The notes: a model not told the origin generated them from the letters alone. A stretch of DNA of 64,000 nucleotides from Vulcanimicrobiota bacterium (GCA_027306785.1 DAHUZB010000006.1:1-64000), one strand, 5' to 3'. Shown: positions 36,844 through 46,099, counted from the first letter of the stretch. Translations and numbers: made by a program.

Positions 36844-38520
36844 GTGAACCGCGGGTTGAGGCTTATTCTGATGCTCCTCGTACTCGTCGTTCCCGCGACG
36901 TCGAGCGCCCTCGCGCGCCCCGCGCACCCGGTCTCGAATCGTTCGCTCTTCGCGGATGCGCAAGGCTTCTACGATGCCGCGGGCACCGCGACGATCGCGA
37001 CGGTCCGGGGAGCCGATCGCGGCCGTTTCGTACCGGCCGCGACGCTGCCGCAGTTTCCGGAGAGCAGCGTTCCGCGCGTGTATTGGTTTCGGGTTCGCGT
37101 CGATCGCGGCGACTCGACGCGTGCGTGGGCGCTGCGCTTCAGCTACAAGGTCACGCGCGTCGATCTCTTCGTGCCGTCGTCTCGCGGGTTGACGCACGTC
37201 GCGGCGGGATTCGATCTCGGCCCTCGCGACCGCGGGTTCGCCTCGGGGTACCTGATGCTGCCCGAGAACGCCCTCCACGAGACGTTTTATGCGCGCGTGG
37301 CGAGCGTGATCGATCCGCGTTCGGTCCAGTTCGTACCGGCCGCGAGTGCGGCCACCTTCGCGCTGCAGCGGCGCGGCGTGTTCGGATTCTTCGTCGGGTT
37401 CTTCCTCGCGATCGGCGCGTTCAATCTTTTGATGTTCTTCAGCCTGCGCGATCGCTCGCTCGTGAACTACGCGGGCGTGATGCTGCTCGACGCGTGTCGC
37501 TCGGCCGTCGGGTTCGGCGTCTTTTGGGTGCTGCTGCCGCCGCTGACGTTCTTGACGCGCGAACTGATCTACGACACCGTATCGCTCGCGTCGGCGGTGG
37601 CACTCGCCGCTTTTTCCATCGACTTTCTGCGGCTCACCGAGCGGGATCGACGCGCGGTCGGGATCGTTCTCGTGGGCGTCGCGATCCAGCTCTCGGTCTA
37701 TCTGACGGATTTTTTTCCGAATGTGACCGTCGCATTCGATTGGACGCTGGTGGTGACGCTCGCCTATTTCGGCGTGCTGATCTACGCCGGTCGGCGCGCC
37801 TATCGGCTCGGTATGCGCGTCGCGCGCATCTACGTCGCGGGTATCGTCTGCACCGCGCTCGGCTATGCGATCAACATGAGCTCCTACGCGCTGCCGCGAC
37901 AGGATCTCTGGGTCTACGCGCTCGACGCGGGCGCCTGTCTGCAGGCGCTGCTGCTCGCGCTCGCGGTAGCCGAAGGCGTGCAGGAGTCGCGCTCGGAGCA
38001 TCAACGGCTGCTCGCCGAGTCGGAGCAGCTGGAGCGGCTCGCGCATCTCGACGGGCTGACGAGCGTCTTGAACCGCCGCGCGTTCGATCATGCGCTGCGC
38101 GACGCGGCCGCAGCGGATACGCCGCTCGGCATCCTGATGCTCGACATCGATCACTTCAAGGCGTTCAACGACAGTCTGGGGCACCACGCGGGCGACGAAG
38201 CGCTGCGTCTCGTGGCGCAGGCCTGTGCGGGCTGCGTGCGCGACGGTGACGTCTTCGCGCGCTACGGCGGCGAGGAGTTCTGCGCCGTGGTCCCCGGCGC
38301 CGACGGCCGGGAGTTGGAACGCATCGCGGAGCGGATGCGGACGGCGGTCACGGCTCTCGACCTGCACGGATTCGACGGTCGTGTGCTGACGATCAGCGTG
38401 GGCGGCGCGTGCGGAACTCCGAGCGGCAGCGAGGCGGCGGTGAGCCTCGTGCGCGAGGCCGACGCGGCGCTCTACGCGGCTAAAGCGGGCGGCAGAGACC
38501 GCGTGCATCTCCTCACCTAG
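36844..38520 (+). CDS. 7TMR-DISM diguanylate cyclase
   Basis: Membrane-bound producer of c-di-GMP. After a signal peptide (RLILMLLVLVVPATSSALA) comes an extracytoplasmic 7TMR-DISMED2-like sensory domain (residues ~30-185), seven membrane helices (~195-385), and a GGDEF domain (~405-555) with DIDHFKAFNDSLGHHAGDEALR and the active loop RYGGEEF. The catalytic loop is GGEEF, a fully active variant. No RxxD inhibitory site is evident just before it. I start at GTG 36844; GTG 36805 would add 13 polar residues. No SD decides. The sensed ligand is unknown. Confidence 0.88.
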   Translation: MNRGLRLILMLLVLVVPATSSALARPAHPVSNRSLFADAQGFYDAAGTATIATVRGADRGRFVPAATLPQFPESSVPRVYWFRVRVDRGDSTRAWALRFSYKVTRVDLFVPSSRGLTHVAAGFDLGPRDRGFASGYLMLPENALHETFYARVASVIDPRSVQFVPAASAATFALQRRGVFGFFVGFFLAIGAFNLLMFFSLRDRSLVNYAGVMLLDACRSAVGFGVFWVLLPPLTFLTRELIYDTVSLASAVALAAFSIDFLRLTERDRRAVGIVLVGVAIQLSVYLTDFFPNVTVAFDWTLVVTLAYFGVLIYAGRRAYRLGMRVARIYVAGIVCTALGYAINMSSYALPRQDLWVYALDAGACLQALLLALAVAEGVQESRSEHQRLLAESEQLERLAHLDGLTSVLNRRAFDHALRDAAAADTPLGILMLDIDHFKAFNDSLGHHAGDEALRLVAQACAGCVRDGDVFARYGGEEFCAVVPGADGRELERIAERMRTAVTALDLHGFDGRVLTISVGGACGTPSGSEAAVSLVREADAALYAAKAGGRDRVHLLT

Positions 38521-38552
38521 ATGCGGTTTGCAGCTAGGCAGGCTGGGCGGAT

Positions 38553-38592
38553 TCCCGCATAGTCAGCGGGAGTAGCCTTCTCCGAGGCTGCT
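38553..38592 (+). promoter_or_regulatory. Two adjacent hairpins in the leader of the EXORDIUM-like gene
   Basis: TCCCGC / GCGGGA (38553-38571, loop ATAGTCA) is followed at once by AGTAGCCT / AGGCTGCT (38571-38592, loop TCTCCG, one G-T pair). They lie between the cyclase stop and the SD of the next gene, 17 bases upstream of GGAGG. They could be an mRNA leader structure or a weak terminator; there is no T-run. It does not match the GEMM c-di-GMP riboswitch consensus I know. Confidence 0.35.
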
Positions 38593-38624
38593 TTGCTGCA
38601 CTAGAGTTGGAGGAATTCTCACCT

Positions 38625-40136
38625 TTGAAAGCTCTCGCGAAATCACCGCGCCTGCTGCTCGCGCTTGCGGCGGCGGCGTCGATCATCGCGGGTTGCGGAG
38701 GCGGCTCGCATAACGCGGTCGTCCCCGGCACCCCGAACAACACGGCCCAAAAGCCGGTCGCACAGGGTCATCGCATCCTGTTCTACAGCAAAGAGTACAT
38801 CAAATCGCATCCGCAGCTCGGTCATCCGGGCCCGCACTCGATCGCGCACGGCCGCGCGATGGCGTCGAACAATCTGAATTACGGCGGCGGTCCGATCCAG
38901 AAGGTTCCGAAAATCTACTTGATTTTCTGGGGCTGGAGCGGCGCCAACGACACGACGCACGATCCCGACGGCATGGCGACGTATCTCGTGAATTACGTCA
39001 CCGCCCTCGGCGGAAGCAATCTCGCGAACGTTGCGACCCAGTACACCGGTACCGGTCAGGGCAACATCACGAATCCGAGCAATCAGCTCGGCGGCGTGTG
39101 GTATGACTCGAGCTCGCTGCCGCCCTCGAACTATGCGGATTCCGATATCCAGGCGGAAGCGGCTAAAGCGGTCGCTCACTTCGGCTACAGCGCGGACGCG
39201 AACTACTTCGTCGTGACGCCGACCGGCTACACGACGAGCGGCTTCGGCTCGCAGTGGTGCGCGTACCACAACTCGTACAGCTCGGGCAGCGGCCCGGTCG
39301 CGTACACGGACTTCCCGTACGTGCCGGATGCGGGCTCGGGCTGCGGCCAGGGCAACGTAAACTCGCCCGGCACGCTCGACGGTGCGAGCATCGTCGGCGG
39401 CCACGAGATCACCGAGACGATCACCGATCCGGGTGCCGGCAACGGCTGGACCGATTCGTCGGGCGCGGAGATCGGCGATAAGTGCGCCTGGACGAACGAC
39501 CAGAACGTGACGATGGGCAACGGCGCGGTCTTCGCGAACCAGCCCGAGTGGAGCAACGCGATCAGTGGCTGCGCCTTCAGCTACGGCTCGGTGACGACGC
39601 CGTCGCCGGGTCCGACCGCGACGCCGGTTCCGACCCCGGTGCCGACCGCCACGCCGACCGTCGGCCCGACGCCGACCCCGACGCCGGTCGCCGGCTGCTC
39701 GGGTCAGAAGTTCATCAACCCGGGCTTCGAGAGCGGCCAGACCGGCTGGTCGACGACCTCGGGTGTGATCAACACCGACGGCGCGTACTCGCACACCGGC
39801 AACGGCTATGCGTGGCTCGACGGCTACGGCACGACCCACACCGACACGCTGAGCCAGTCCGTCACGATTCCGTCGGGCTGCAAAGCGACGCTGACCTACT
39901 GGCTCTCGATCGAGACCCAGGAGACGGGATCGACGGCGTACGACACGCTGAAACTCTCGGTCAACGGTACCGTGAAGCAGACGTTCTCGAACGTCAACGC
40001 GGGCGCGTACCAGCAGCACTCGCTCGACCTCTCGGCCTACGCCGGCCAGACCGTGAAGATCCTGTGGACGGGCACCGAGGATGCAAGCCTCGAGACCTCG
40101 TTCTTCATCGACGACACGGCGGTCACGCTGCAGTAG
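38625..40136 (+). CDS. EXORDIUM-like lipoprotein with HExxE motif, Thr/Pro linker and C-terminal sandwich domain
   Basis: 503 aa. The start is TTG at 38625: GGAGG lies 11 bases upstream and this codon gives a clean lipoprotein signal with lipobox SIIAGC. Residues ~75-330 resemble phosphate-induced protein 1/EXORDIUM-type domains (YGGGPIQKVPKIYLIFWGW) and contain HEITETITDP, an HExxE motif that may bind metal as in some peptidases. A Thr/Pro-rich linker (PTATPVPTPVPTATP) follows, then a CBM/choice-of-anchor-like beta-sandwich starting NPGFESGQTGW. Likely surface-exposed. Whether it is a peptidase or only a binding protein is open. A terminator follows. Confidence 0.65.
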   Translation: MKALAKSPRLLLALAAAASIIAGCGGGSHNAVVPGTPNNTAQKPVAQGHRILFYSKEYIKSHPQLGHPGPHSIAHGRAMASNNLNYGGGPIQKVPKIYLIFWGWSGANDTTHDPDGMATYLVNYVTALGGSNLANVATQYTGTGQGNITNPSNQLGGVWYDSSSLPPSNYADSDIQAEAAKAVAHFGYSADANYFVVTPTGYTTSGFGSQWCAYHNSYSSGSGPVAYTDFPYVPDAGSGCGQGNVNSPGTLDGASIVGGHEITETITDPGAGNGWTDSSGAEIGDKCAWTNDQNVTMGNGAVFANQPEWSNAISGCAFSYGSVTTPSPGPTATPVPTPVPTATPTVGPTPTPTPVAGCSGQKFINPGFESGQTGWSTTSGVINTDGAYSHTGNGYAWLDGYGTTHTDTLSQSVTIPSGCKATLTYWLSIETQETGSTAYDTLKLSVNGTVKQTFSNVNAGAYQQHSLDLSAYAGQTVKILWTGTEDASLETSFFIDDTAVTLQ

Positions 40137-40160
40137 TTCTCACGAACCTGCGGCCATGAG

Positions 40161-40197
40161 ACGGGGCCCGTCGCGCAAGCGGCGGGCTCCGTTCTTC
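40161..40197 (+). terminator. Intrinsic terminator after the EXORDIUM-like gene
   Basis: GC-rich stem ACGGGGCCCGTCGC / GCGGCGGGCTCCGT with loop GCAA (one or two internal mismatches) followed by TTCTT, 24 bases past the stop. Confidence 0.65.
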
Positions 40198-40216
40198 GTA
40201 CGGCGAAAGCCTCACC

Positions 40217-41787
40217 ATGAAGACGCCGCTCACCCCGCTCGAATTCATGCGCCGCGCGCGCCGCCTCTACGGCGATCGCGAGGCGGTCGTCGACGAAGGC
40301 ACGCGCATGACCTACGCGCAGTTCTTCGATCGCTGCGATCGATGGTCGGCGGCCCTGCAGCGACTCGGGGTGCGCAAAGGCGATCGCGTCGCGTATATCG
40401 CGCCGAACACCCACGCGCAACTCGAATCATTCTATGCGGTGCCGCAGATCGGCGCGGTGCTCGTCCCGATCAACTATCGGCTCACCGCGCGCGACTTCGC
40501 GTACATCATCAACCATAGCGGCGCGACGGTCGTCTGCGCGCACGAGGAGTACCTCGATGCGGTCGATGAGATTCGCGGCGAGATTCCCGCGGTGCGCGCG
40601 TTCGTCGCCCTGGAGGGTACGCGCGCGAACTGGCTGACGTATGAGTTCGAGATCGCCGCCGCCCCGGCCGCGTTCGAACGTCCGCCGCTCTGCGAAGACG
40701 ATCTTCTGACGATCAATTACACGAGCGGCACGACCGCCAATCCCAAGGGCGTGATGATCACGCATCGCAATGCCTACTGCAACACGATCGGCACGATGAT
40801 CCACGTGCACATGACGCCGGACGACCGGTATCTTTGGACGCTGCCGATGTTCCACGCCAACGGCTGGACCTTCGTGTGGACCGTTACCGCGGCCGGCGGG
40901 ACCCACGTCTGTCTGCGCAAGGTCGATCCGGTGCGCATCTTCGAACTGATCGAGCGAAGCGCATCACGATGCTCTGCGCCGCGCCGACGGTGCTGATCGG
41001 CATCGCGAACGCGCCCGAAGCGCTGCGCCGCAACGCGCGTCGCGGCGTGCGCGTGCTCACGGCGGGCGCGCCGCCCGCGGCGGCGACGATCGAACGCGTC
41101 GAGCACGAACTCGGTTGGGAGATCACGCAGGTGTACGGCCTCACCGAGACCGCGCCGTTCGTCACCGTCTGCGAGCCGCTCGCGCGTCACGCCGAACTGC
41201 CGCTCGCCGAGCGCGCGCGCATCAAGGCGCGTCAAGGCGTCGAACTCGTTACGTCGGGCGAGCTGCTGGTGGTCGACGAGCGCGGCGCGGAGGTGCCGCA
41301 CGACGGTGCGACCGTCGGCGAGATCGTCGTGCGCGGCAACGTGGTGATGGAGGGATACTACAACGATCCCGAGGCGACGGAACGCGCGTTCATGGGCGGA
41401 TACTTCCACACCGGCGATGCGGCGGTCGTGCATCCCGACGGCTACGCGGAGATTCGCGATCGGATCAAAGACGTGATCATCAGCGGCGGCGAGAACATCT
41501 CGTCGGTGGAAGTGGAGGGTGTGCTGTTACGTCATGCGGCGATCGTCGAGGTTGCGGTGGTCGGCATGCCCGACGAAAAATGGGGCGAGGCGCCGCACGC
41601 GTTCGTGGTACGCGCGCAAGGCGCCGAACTGACCGAGGATGCGCTGCGCGCGTTTGCGCGCGAGAATCTGGCGCATTTCAAAGTGCCCAAGCGCGTGCAC
41701 TTCGTCGACGAACTTCCCAAGACGGCAACCGGAAAGATTCAAAAATACGTGCTGCGCGGACGACGGACCTCGATCGCCGCGCAGTGA
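40217..41787 (+). pseudogene. AMP-binding acyl-CoA synthetase split by a frameshift
   Basis: Two frames together make one ANL-superfamily enzyme that activates a fatty or aromatic acid to its acyl-CoA. The first part (40217 to about 40957) has the AMP-binding P-loop INYTSGTTANPKGVM and LPMFHANGW. The second part continues from RITMLCAAPTVL at about 40962 and carries VYGLTETAPF, the hinge YFHTGDAAVVHPDGY, DRIKDVIISGGENIS and the catalytic Lys in PKTATGKIQKY. One base is missing at 40957-40958 (reads GAGCGAAGCGC where GAGCGAAAGCGC would restore frame). Everything else is intact, which points to a very recent mutation or a sequencing error. Confidence 0.88.
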
Positions 41788-41790
41788 CGC

Positions 41791-42318
41791 TCAGCGAGCG
41801 CGGTTCGTGAAGAGGTCGCCGAAGAGCATCGAGGTCTCGTTCGTGAAGCGTGCGGCCGCGCCGGGGCCGTAGCGCGTATCGATGTCGGTGGTGACACTCT
41901 TCCAGAGCGGCGCGGTCAGGATGTGCGCGAAGAAGCGCTGCGCCGCGAAGGCGCCGCTCGCGTTACCGGCCGCCGCGAGCGCGTCGCCGAGTTGCGCCCC
42001 GCGCAAACCGCCGTCGGGGATCGAGACGTTCTCGCTACCCGCGCGGTGCCATGCGTCGGCCATCGCGTAATCGAAGATGTCGACGAAACGGCCGGCCGCC
42101 TGCGCGCCGCGCCGTGCGGTGATGCGGCTCAGCTCGTCCTGCACCGCATTGCTTCCGACGATCGCGCTCAGCGCCCGGATGCTGGAAAAACTCCCGGCTC
42201 CGCCGCCTTGGGCGATGAGCGCCCCGGCAAGGCCGTTCGTTACGATGGGGGCGGCGTTCGCAATGCCCGTCGCGAGCGCGACGGCGGCGATCCAGCCGAG
42301 GATTCCACGAGTCATCAT
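41791..42318 (-). CDS. Small exported hypothetical protein
   Basis: 175 aa with a signal peptide (MTRGILGWIAAVALATGIANA). The mature part is helical, with alternating Ala-rich stretches (AQGGGAGSFSSIRALSAIVGS; RFVDIFDYAMADAWHRAG). No conserved domain is recognised. It ends 25 bases before the secretin gene on the same strand, so the two may be cotranscribed. Start ATG 42318; Met2 is also possible. Confidence 0.55.
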   Translation of the reverse strand: MMTRGILGWIAAVALATGIANAAPIVTNGLAGALIAQGGGAGSFSSIRALSAIVGSNAVQDELSRITARRGAQAAGRFVDIFDYAMADAWHRAGSENVSIPDGGLRGAQLGDALAAAGNASGAFAAQRFFAHILTAPLWKSVTTDIDTRYGPGAAARFTNETSMLFGDLFTNRAR

Positions 42319-42343
42319 GGAGGCATCGTACCCAAACGCGGGC

Positions 42344-43858
42344 TCAGTTTCCCGGGGGCGGCGTCGCCGAGGCGCGATCGGTGAAGGTCTTGGAGAGTAC
42401 GTGCGGCGTGATGACCAAGTAGAGATTGGTCTTTTGGCTGGTCGAGGTGCGGCTGCGGAAGAAGGCGCCGAGGATCGGAATGTCGCCGAGTCCGGGGATT
42501 TTGCTGAACGACGAGATCTCCTGATCCTGCAAGAGTCCGCCGATGATCACCGACTGGCCGTCTTTGACGGTGGCGGCGGTGAGCTCTTGGCGGACCGCGA
42601 TGCGCGGGGCGGTCTGCACGTAGCTCAGGATGCTCGAGACTTCGGAGAAGATATCGGCGGTCACGGTGCCGCTCGCCGCGATGCGCGGCAGAATCTCCAG
42701 GCTCACGCCGACGTTGATGTATTGCAGCTGCTGCTGGAGGATCGTCGTTCCGCCCGAGGGCACGACGACGTTCGTGAAGATGGGAACCGCTTCGCCGGAG
42801 AGGATCGCCGCCATCCGGTTGTCGAGGGCGAGGATGCGCGGCTGCGCGAGGATCTTCGCCTGGCCCTTTTGCTGCAGTGCGAGCAGTTTCGCGGAGAGCG
42901 AGAGCGAGGTTGACGGTTTGCCGCTGCCGTTGACGGCACTCGCGCCGAGCGCGGTTCCGGCGTTAAACGTGGCCGAGGCGAGCTGTCCGCCCGGCGAGTA
43001 GTTGATCCCGAGATCCGATTCGCCGGTCTCGGTGAGTTCGACGATCTGCGTGTCCAGCAGCACGCTGCGCTGCGGTGTGTCGACGAGCTTGATAAGCCGC
43101 TCGTAGGGCGCGATTTCGGCGGGCGTGCCGCGCAGAATCACCGCGTTGAGGCGACGGTCGACGCTCATGCGGTTATCGATGTAGACGCCCTGCGGTTTAT
43201 CTTTGGGAACGAGAGCGTGCGTGGGAAGGGTGACGTAGCTCGGCGCGTTTGCGGTCGGCGGGCTGCCGTAGCTCGACGAACTGCTCGATGCGGGCGTCGG
43301 CGCGGCGAACGGCGATTGCGCGCTGAAGTCCTCCACCGAAGGAACGGTCACGCCGCTTCGCACGAGGCCCGCGACCTCGCTTACGTCCGCGTAGGAGAGC
43401 GGGATGATCGTCACCCCGTCGTTCGTCGCGGCCCGCACGCTCGTACCGTGCGCCTCGAGGTCGCTATGGAAGGCGGGAATGTGCACGATCAGGCGAGATC
43501 CGCGACTTTCGGCGCGCGGTGTCACGTCGTTCTTCAGCGAGAGATCGATCAGCAGCCCGACGCCCGCGAAGGGAGCGATCTTGGCCGAGAGGATCTCGCC
43601 CGCGGGTTCGAACATGCCGGGCAGATTGCGCCCGCGCTCGACGCCGATCATCACGATCTTCACGTCGTTGCGCTTGGCGTGGACGACCTGCCACGACGGT
43701 GCCGTCGCGTTGAAGTCGAGCACGAGCCGAACGCTGCCGTCGGAGGCGACGGTGGAATTGTAGGCGACGAGCTCGGGCTCGCGCGCTCGCGCCGCCGGGG
43801 GCGCCACGAAGACGGCGAATGCAAACGCGGCGAGAACGGCGATCAGAGTTCGGCGCAT
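42344..43858 (-). CDS. Secretin (PilQ/GspD-like outer-membrane channel)
   Basis: 504 aa with a signal peptide. The N-terminal ~130 residues (LVAYNSTVASDGSVRLVLDF...) look like an AMIN-type domain; a Ser/Pro linker follows (ASSSSSSYGSPP). A short N1/N3-like domain contains NAVILRGTPAEIAPYERLIKLVDTPQRSVLLDTQIVELT, and the secretin beta-domain holds VPIFTNVVVPSGG, VKDGQSVIIGGLLQDQ and the conserved VPGLGDIP-like motif IPGLGDIPILGAFFRSR, ending in LYLVITPHVL. This is the multimeric outer-membrane pore of type II secretion or type IV pili. No other pilus or secretion gene is in the window. Confidence 0.9.
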   Translation of the reverse strand: MRRTLIAVLAAFAFAVFVAPPAARAREPELVAYNSTVASDGSVRLVLDFNATAPSWQVVHAKRNDVKIVMIGVERGRNLPGMFEPAGEILSAKIAPFAGVGLLIDLSLKNDVTPRAESRGSRLIVHIPAFHSDLEAHGTSVRAATNDGVTIIPLSYADVSEVAGLVRSGVTVPSVEDFSAQSPFAAPTPASSSSSSYGSPPTANAPSYVTLPTHALVPKDKPQGVYIDNRMSVDRRLNAVILRGTPAEIAPYERLIKLVDTPQRSVLLDTQIVELTETGESDLGINYSPGGQLASATFNAGTALGASAVNGSGKPSTSLSLSAKLLALQQKGQAKILAQPRILALDNRMAAILSGEAVPIFTNVVVPSGGTTILQQQLQYINVGVSLEILPRIAASGTVTADIFSEVSSILSYVQTAPRIAVRQELTAATVKDGQSVIIGGLLQDQEISSFSKIPGLGDIPILGAFFRSRTSTSQKTNLYLVITPHVLSKTFTDRASATPPPGN

Positions 43859-43895
43859 CGCGTGACCTTAGCGGCCTGGAGAGCGCCCCCCTGTT

Positions 43896-46040
43896 TTAGC
43901 GAGGGCGCTCGGGATCGGCGATCAGCCGCGCGTAGTGCGCGCTCGCATCGGTCGGTTTGCGCTCGAGTGCGGGATCGTCGTCGAGATCGATGTGAAAGAG
44001 CCCGAAATCGCTGTTCTCGTCGAAGACCAGCCCCCATTCGCGGTTCGAGGTGATGCTCCAACAAAGATACGCGGCGACGGGAACGCCGCGCTCGGCCGCG
44101 CGCCGGACTTCGCGCACGTGGGCTTCCAGATAGGCGGCACGCGTGAAGCCGTCGGCCTCTTTCACGCAGCCGTTTTCGATCACGACGATCGGCTTGCCCG
44201 GGAACGCCTGCGCCTGCTCGCGCAGGATCATCTCGAGCGCGCTCGGCCACACCGGCGCGCTCGCGTATTTGAACTCGGCGGCGGCGCTCAGGCGATGGAG
44301 TTCGGGCGGCCAGAACGAGGGAACGCCCCAGTAGTAATCGAGCCCCACGTAGTCGAGGCTGCCGACGCAGTCGGACGGACAGAGAAAGGACGGCAGCTTT
44401 CCGGCCATGCCGAGGTTCCACCAATTCGTGCCGAGCAGCGTGCCGAAGATGGCGAGCGTTTTGCGCAGGGTGAAGAGCGCCTGCAGCCACGAGCGCGTGG
44501 CTTTGAAGCGTTTGTCGCCGTGGAGCGGCACGAACTCCACGCGATCCGCGTCGCCCAGAATGTGCCGTGCGAGACGACGCCCGATCTCCGGCTCGAGTCC
44601 GGTGTAGCGGTGCGACGGTGCGACGTTACGATCCGGCGACTCTTCGCAGAGCCCGGGAATGCCGGGATGAACGCCGACCCGCAGCACGCCGCGACGCACG
44701 ATACGGTCGAGCGAGCGATCCAGACGCGGAATTTCGTGCGTTTCGTGCGAGGCATCGCCGCGTCCGATGTGCGCGACCGTTTTGCGATTCGCGGCGTGCG
44801 GCAGATCGGGGCGCTCGCGTTTGAGTTCGCGCAGCACGCGGTCGACCGCATTGAGGAGCGTGCGGCTGCCGAAGGCCGTGGCGACCGCGAAATACTGCGT
44901 GGGAGCGGGCACGCGGGCGAGCGCGAGCGCGTCGTTCGCGAACGGCCGGAGCACGACGTCGTCATCGAAGACCGCGTCGATCTCGCCTGCGCGCAGGGCG
45001 GCGGCGGCGAGCTGCGGGCTCGGATAGTACAGCAGGCGCGCGGCGGGGAAGATCGAGACCGCTTGACGCGATGGCAACATGTCGGAGACGACACCGATGC
45101 GGCCGTTCCAGTGCGTGCGATCGACGGGCGGCGGCGCGGATGCGGGATGCAGCACGCAGAGGTGCGCGGCGAAGTACGGCTCGGAGAAGAGCGCGGTGGC
45201 CTCGCGCGCGGCGGTCATGGTGATCTGCGCGATCGAGACGTCCACCTGCCCGCCTTCGAGCAGCCACGACTGCGAGAGGTGCGCCGCCTGTTTACGCACC
45301 TGCTCCGGCGAGGTGAGGCGCGTGGCACGGCGGTCGACGAGGCGCTGCAGCCAACGCGGCAGTCCGAGGACGAGCGGATTGGCGCCGACGCGCGCGTTCG
45401 GCGTACGCGCGCGAATCGCATCGCGCGAACGCGCATGCGCGCGAAAGAGGTTGGGCATCAGCGTGAGGACGTCGTCCATCTGCCGATCGCTCGTCATGTA
45501 CGGCGGCTGACCGGGCGGCATCGCGTAGCTGCGCATCCAGAATCCGCGAATCCAGCCGTAGACGAGCTGATTGGGTTCGTTGAGCGTGACGTAGTAGTCG
45601 ATCAGATCGCCGAGCCGTTCCGCGACGACGGCCGCGTACTGCGCCATGCGTTGTGGAAAGCCCGCGTCGAGCAGCCCCGCGCCGTTGCCCGCCGCCTGCA
45701 CGTGCAGCGGCCAGGTGTTGTGCACGAGGGTGACCACGGTCTCCATTCCGGCGGCGCGCATCGATTGCAGCACGTCGCGATAGTGCGCGAAGGCCGCGTC
45801 ATCCCAGTGCCCGGGTTCGGGTTCAAGGCGCGCCCACGAGAGCGAGAGCCGAAAGATCGTGCAGCCGAGCGACCGCGCGAGCTCGACATCCTCGCGATAG
45901 CGATTCCAGAAATCGGTCGCGCGACCGCGCGGCACGAGCCCGCGCACGCGCTCCCACACGTCGCGAATGTCGTCGCTGCCGTCGTAGGCTTCGCATTGAT
46001 GGTCGGCGGTGGCCACGCCGAAACGGATCGTATCGGCCAT
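43896..46040 (-). CDS. GH1 beta-glucosidase interrupted by a circularly permuted family-3 solute-binding domain
   Basis: 714 aa, no signal peptide. Residues 1-~258 are the N-terminal half of a GH1 barrel (FGVATADHQCEAY; acid/base Glu155 in YVTLNEPNQ). Residues ~518-714 are the C-terminal half (LDYVGLDYYWG; nucleophile Glu622 in VVIENGC; CWSITSNREWGL). Between them is an SBP_bac_3 domain in the wrong order. First comes its middle and end (GGQVDVSIAQITMT with TxxR at Arg279, FSEPYF, AGEIDAVFDDD), then a ~30-residue linker, then its beginning (RGVLRVGVHPGIPGLC, LEPEIGRRLARHI, VEFVPLHGDKRF). Both junctions encode Ser-Trp-Leu and share a 10-bp direct repeat (45260-45269 and 44483-44492), 777 bp apart; removal leaves a 455-aa GH1. 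Start at ATG 46040. Confidence 0.85.
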   Translation of the reverse strand: MADTIRFGVATADHQCEAYDGSDDIRDVWERVRGLVPRGRATDFWNRYREDVELARSLGCTIFRLSLSWARLEPEPGHWDDAAFAHYRDVLQSMRAAGMETVVTLVHNTWPLHVQAAGNGAGLLDAGFPQRMAQYAAVVAERLGDLIDYYVTLNEPNQLVYGWIRGFWMRSYAMPPGQPPYMTSDRQMDDVLTLMPNLFRAHARSRDAIRARTPNARVGANPLVLGLPRWLQRLVDRRATRLTSPEQVRKQAAHLSQSWLLEGGQVDVSIAQITMTAAREATALFSEPYFAAHLCVLHPASAPPPVDRTHWNGRIGVVSDMLPSRQAVSIFPAARLLYYPSPQLAAAALRAGEIDAVFDDDVVLRPFANDALALARVPAPTQYFAVATAFGSRTLLNAVDRVLRELKRERPDLPHAANRKTVAHIGRGDASHETHEIPRLDRSLDRIVRRGVLRVGVHPGIPGLCEESPDRNVAPSHRYTGLEPEIGRRLARHILGDADRVEFVPLHGDKRFKATRSWLQALFTLRKTLAIFGTLLGTNWWNLGMAGKLPSFLCPSDCVGSLDYVGLDYYWGVPSFWPPELHRLSAAAEFKYASAPVWPSALEMILREQAQAFPGKPIVVIENGCVKEADGFTRAAYLEAHVREVRRAAERGVPVAAYLCWSITSNREWGLVFDENSDFGLFHIDLDDDPALERKPTDASAHYARLIADPERPR

Positions 46041-46099
46041 AGCTGCGATGTGCGGTGCGTGCAGGGAGCATCCCTTTGCGTGCACGAACGCGAACCGCT

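Noticed and set aside
38521-38624. c-di-GMP riboswitch after the GGDEF gene
   Set aside because: The two hairpins and their linkers do not match the GEMM-I or GEMM-II consensus I know.
39598-39690. CCGACCCCGACGCCG-type repeats considered as a CRISPR or mobile repeat
   Set aside because: They encode the Thr/Pro linker of the lipoprotein and have no spacers.
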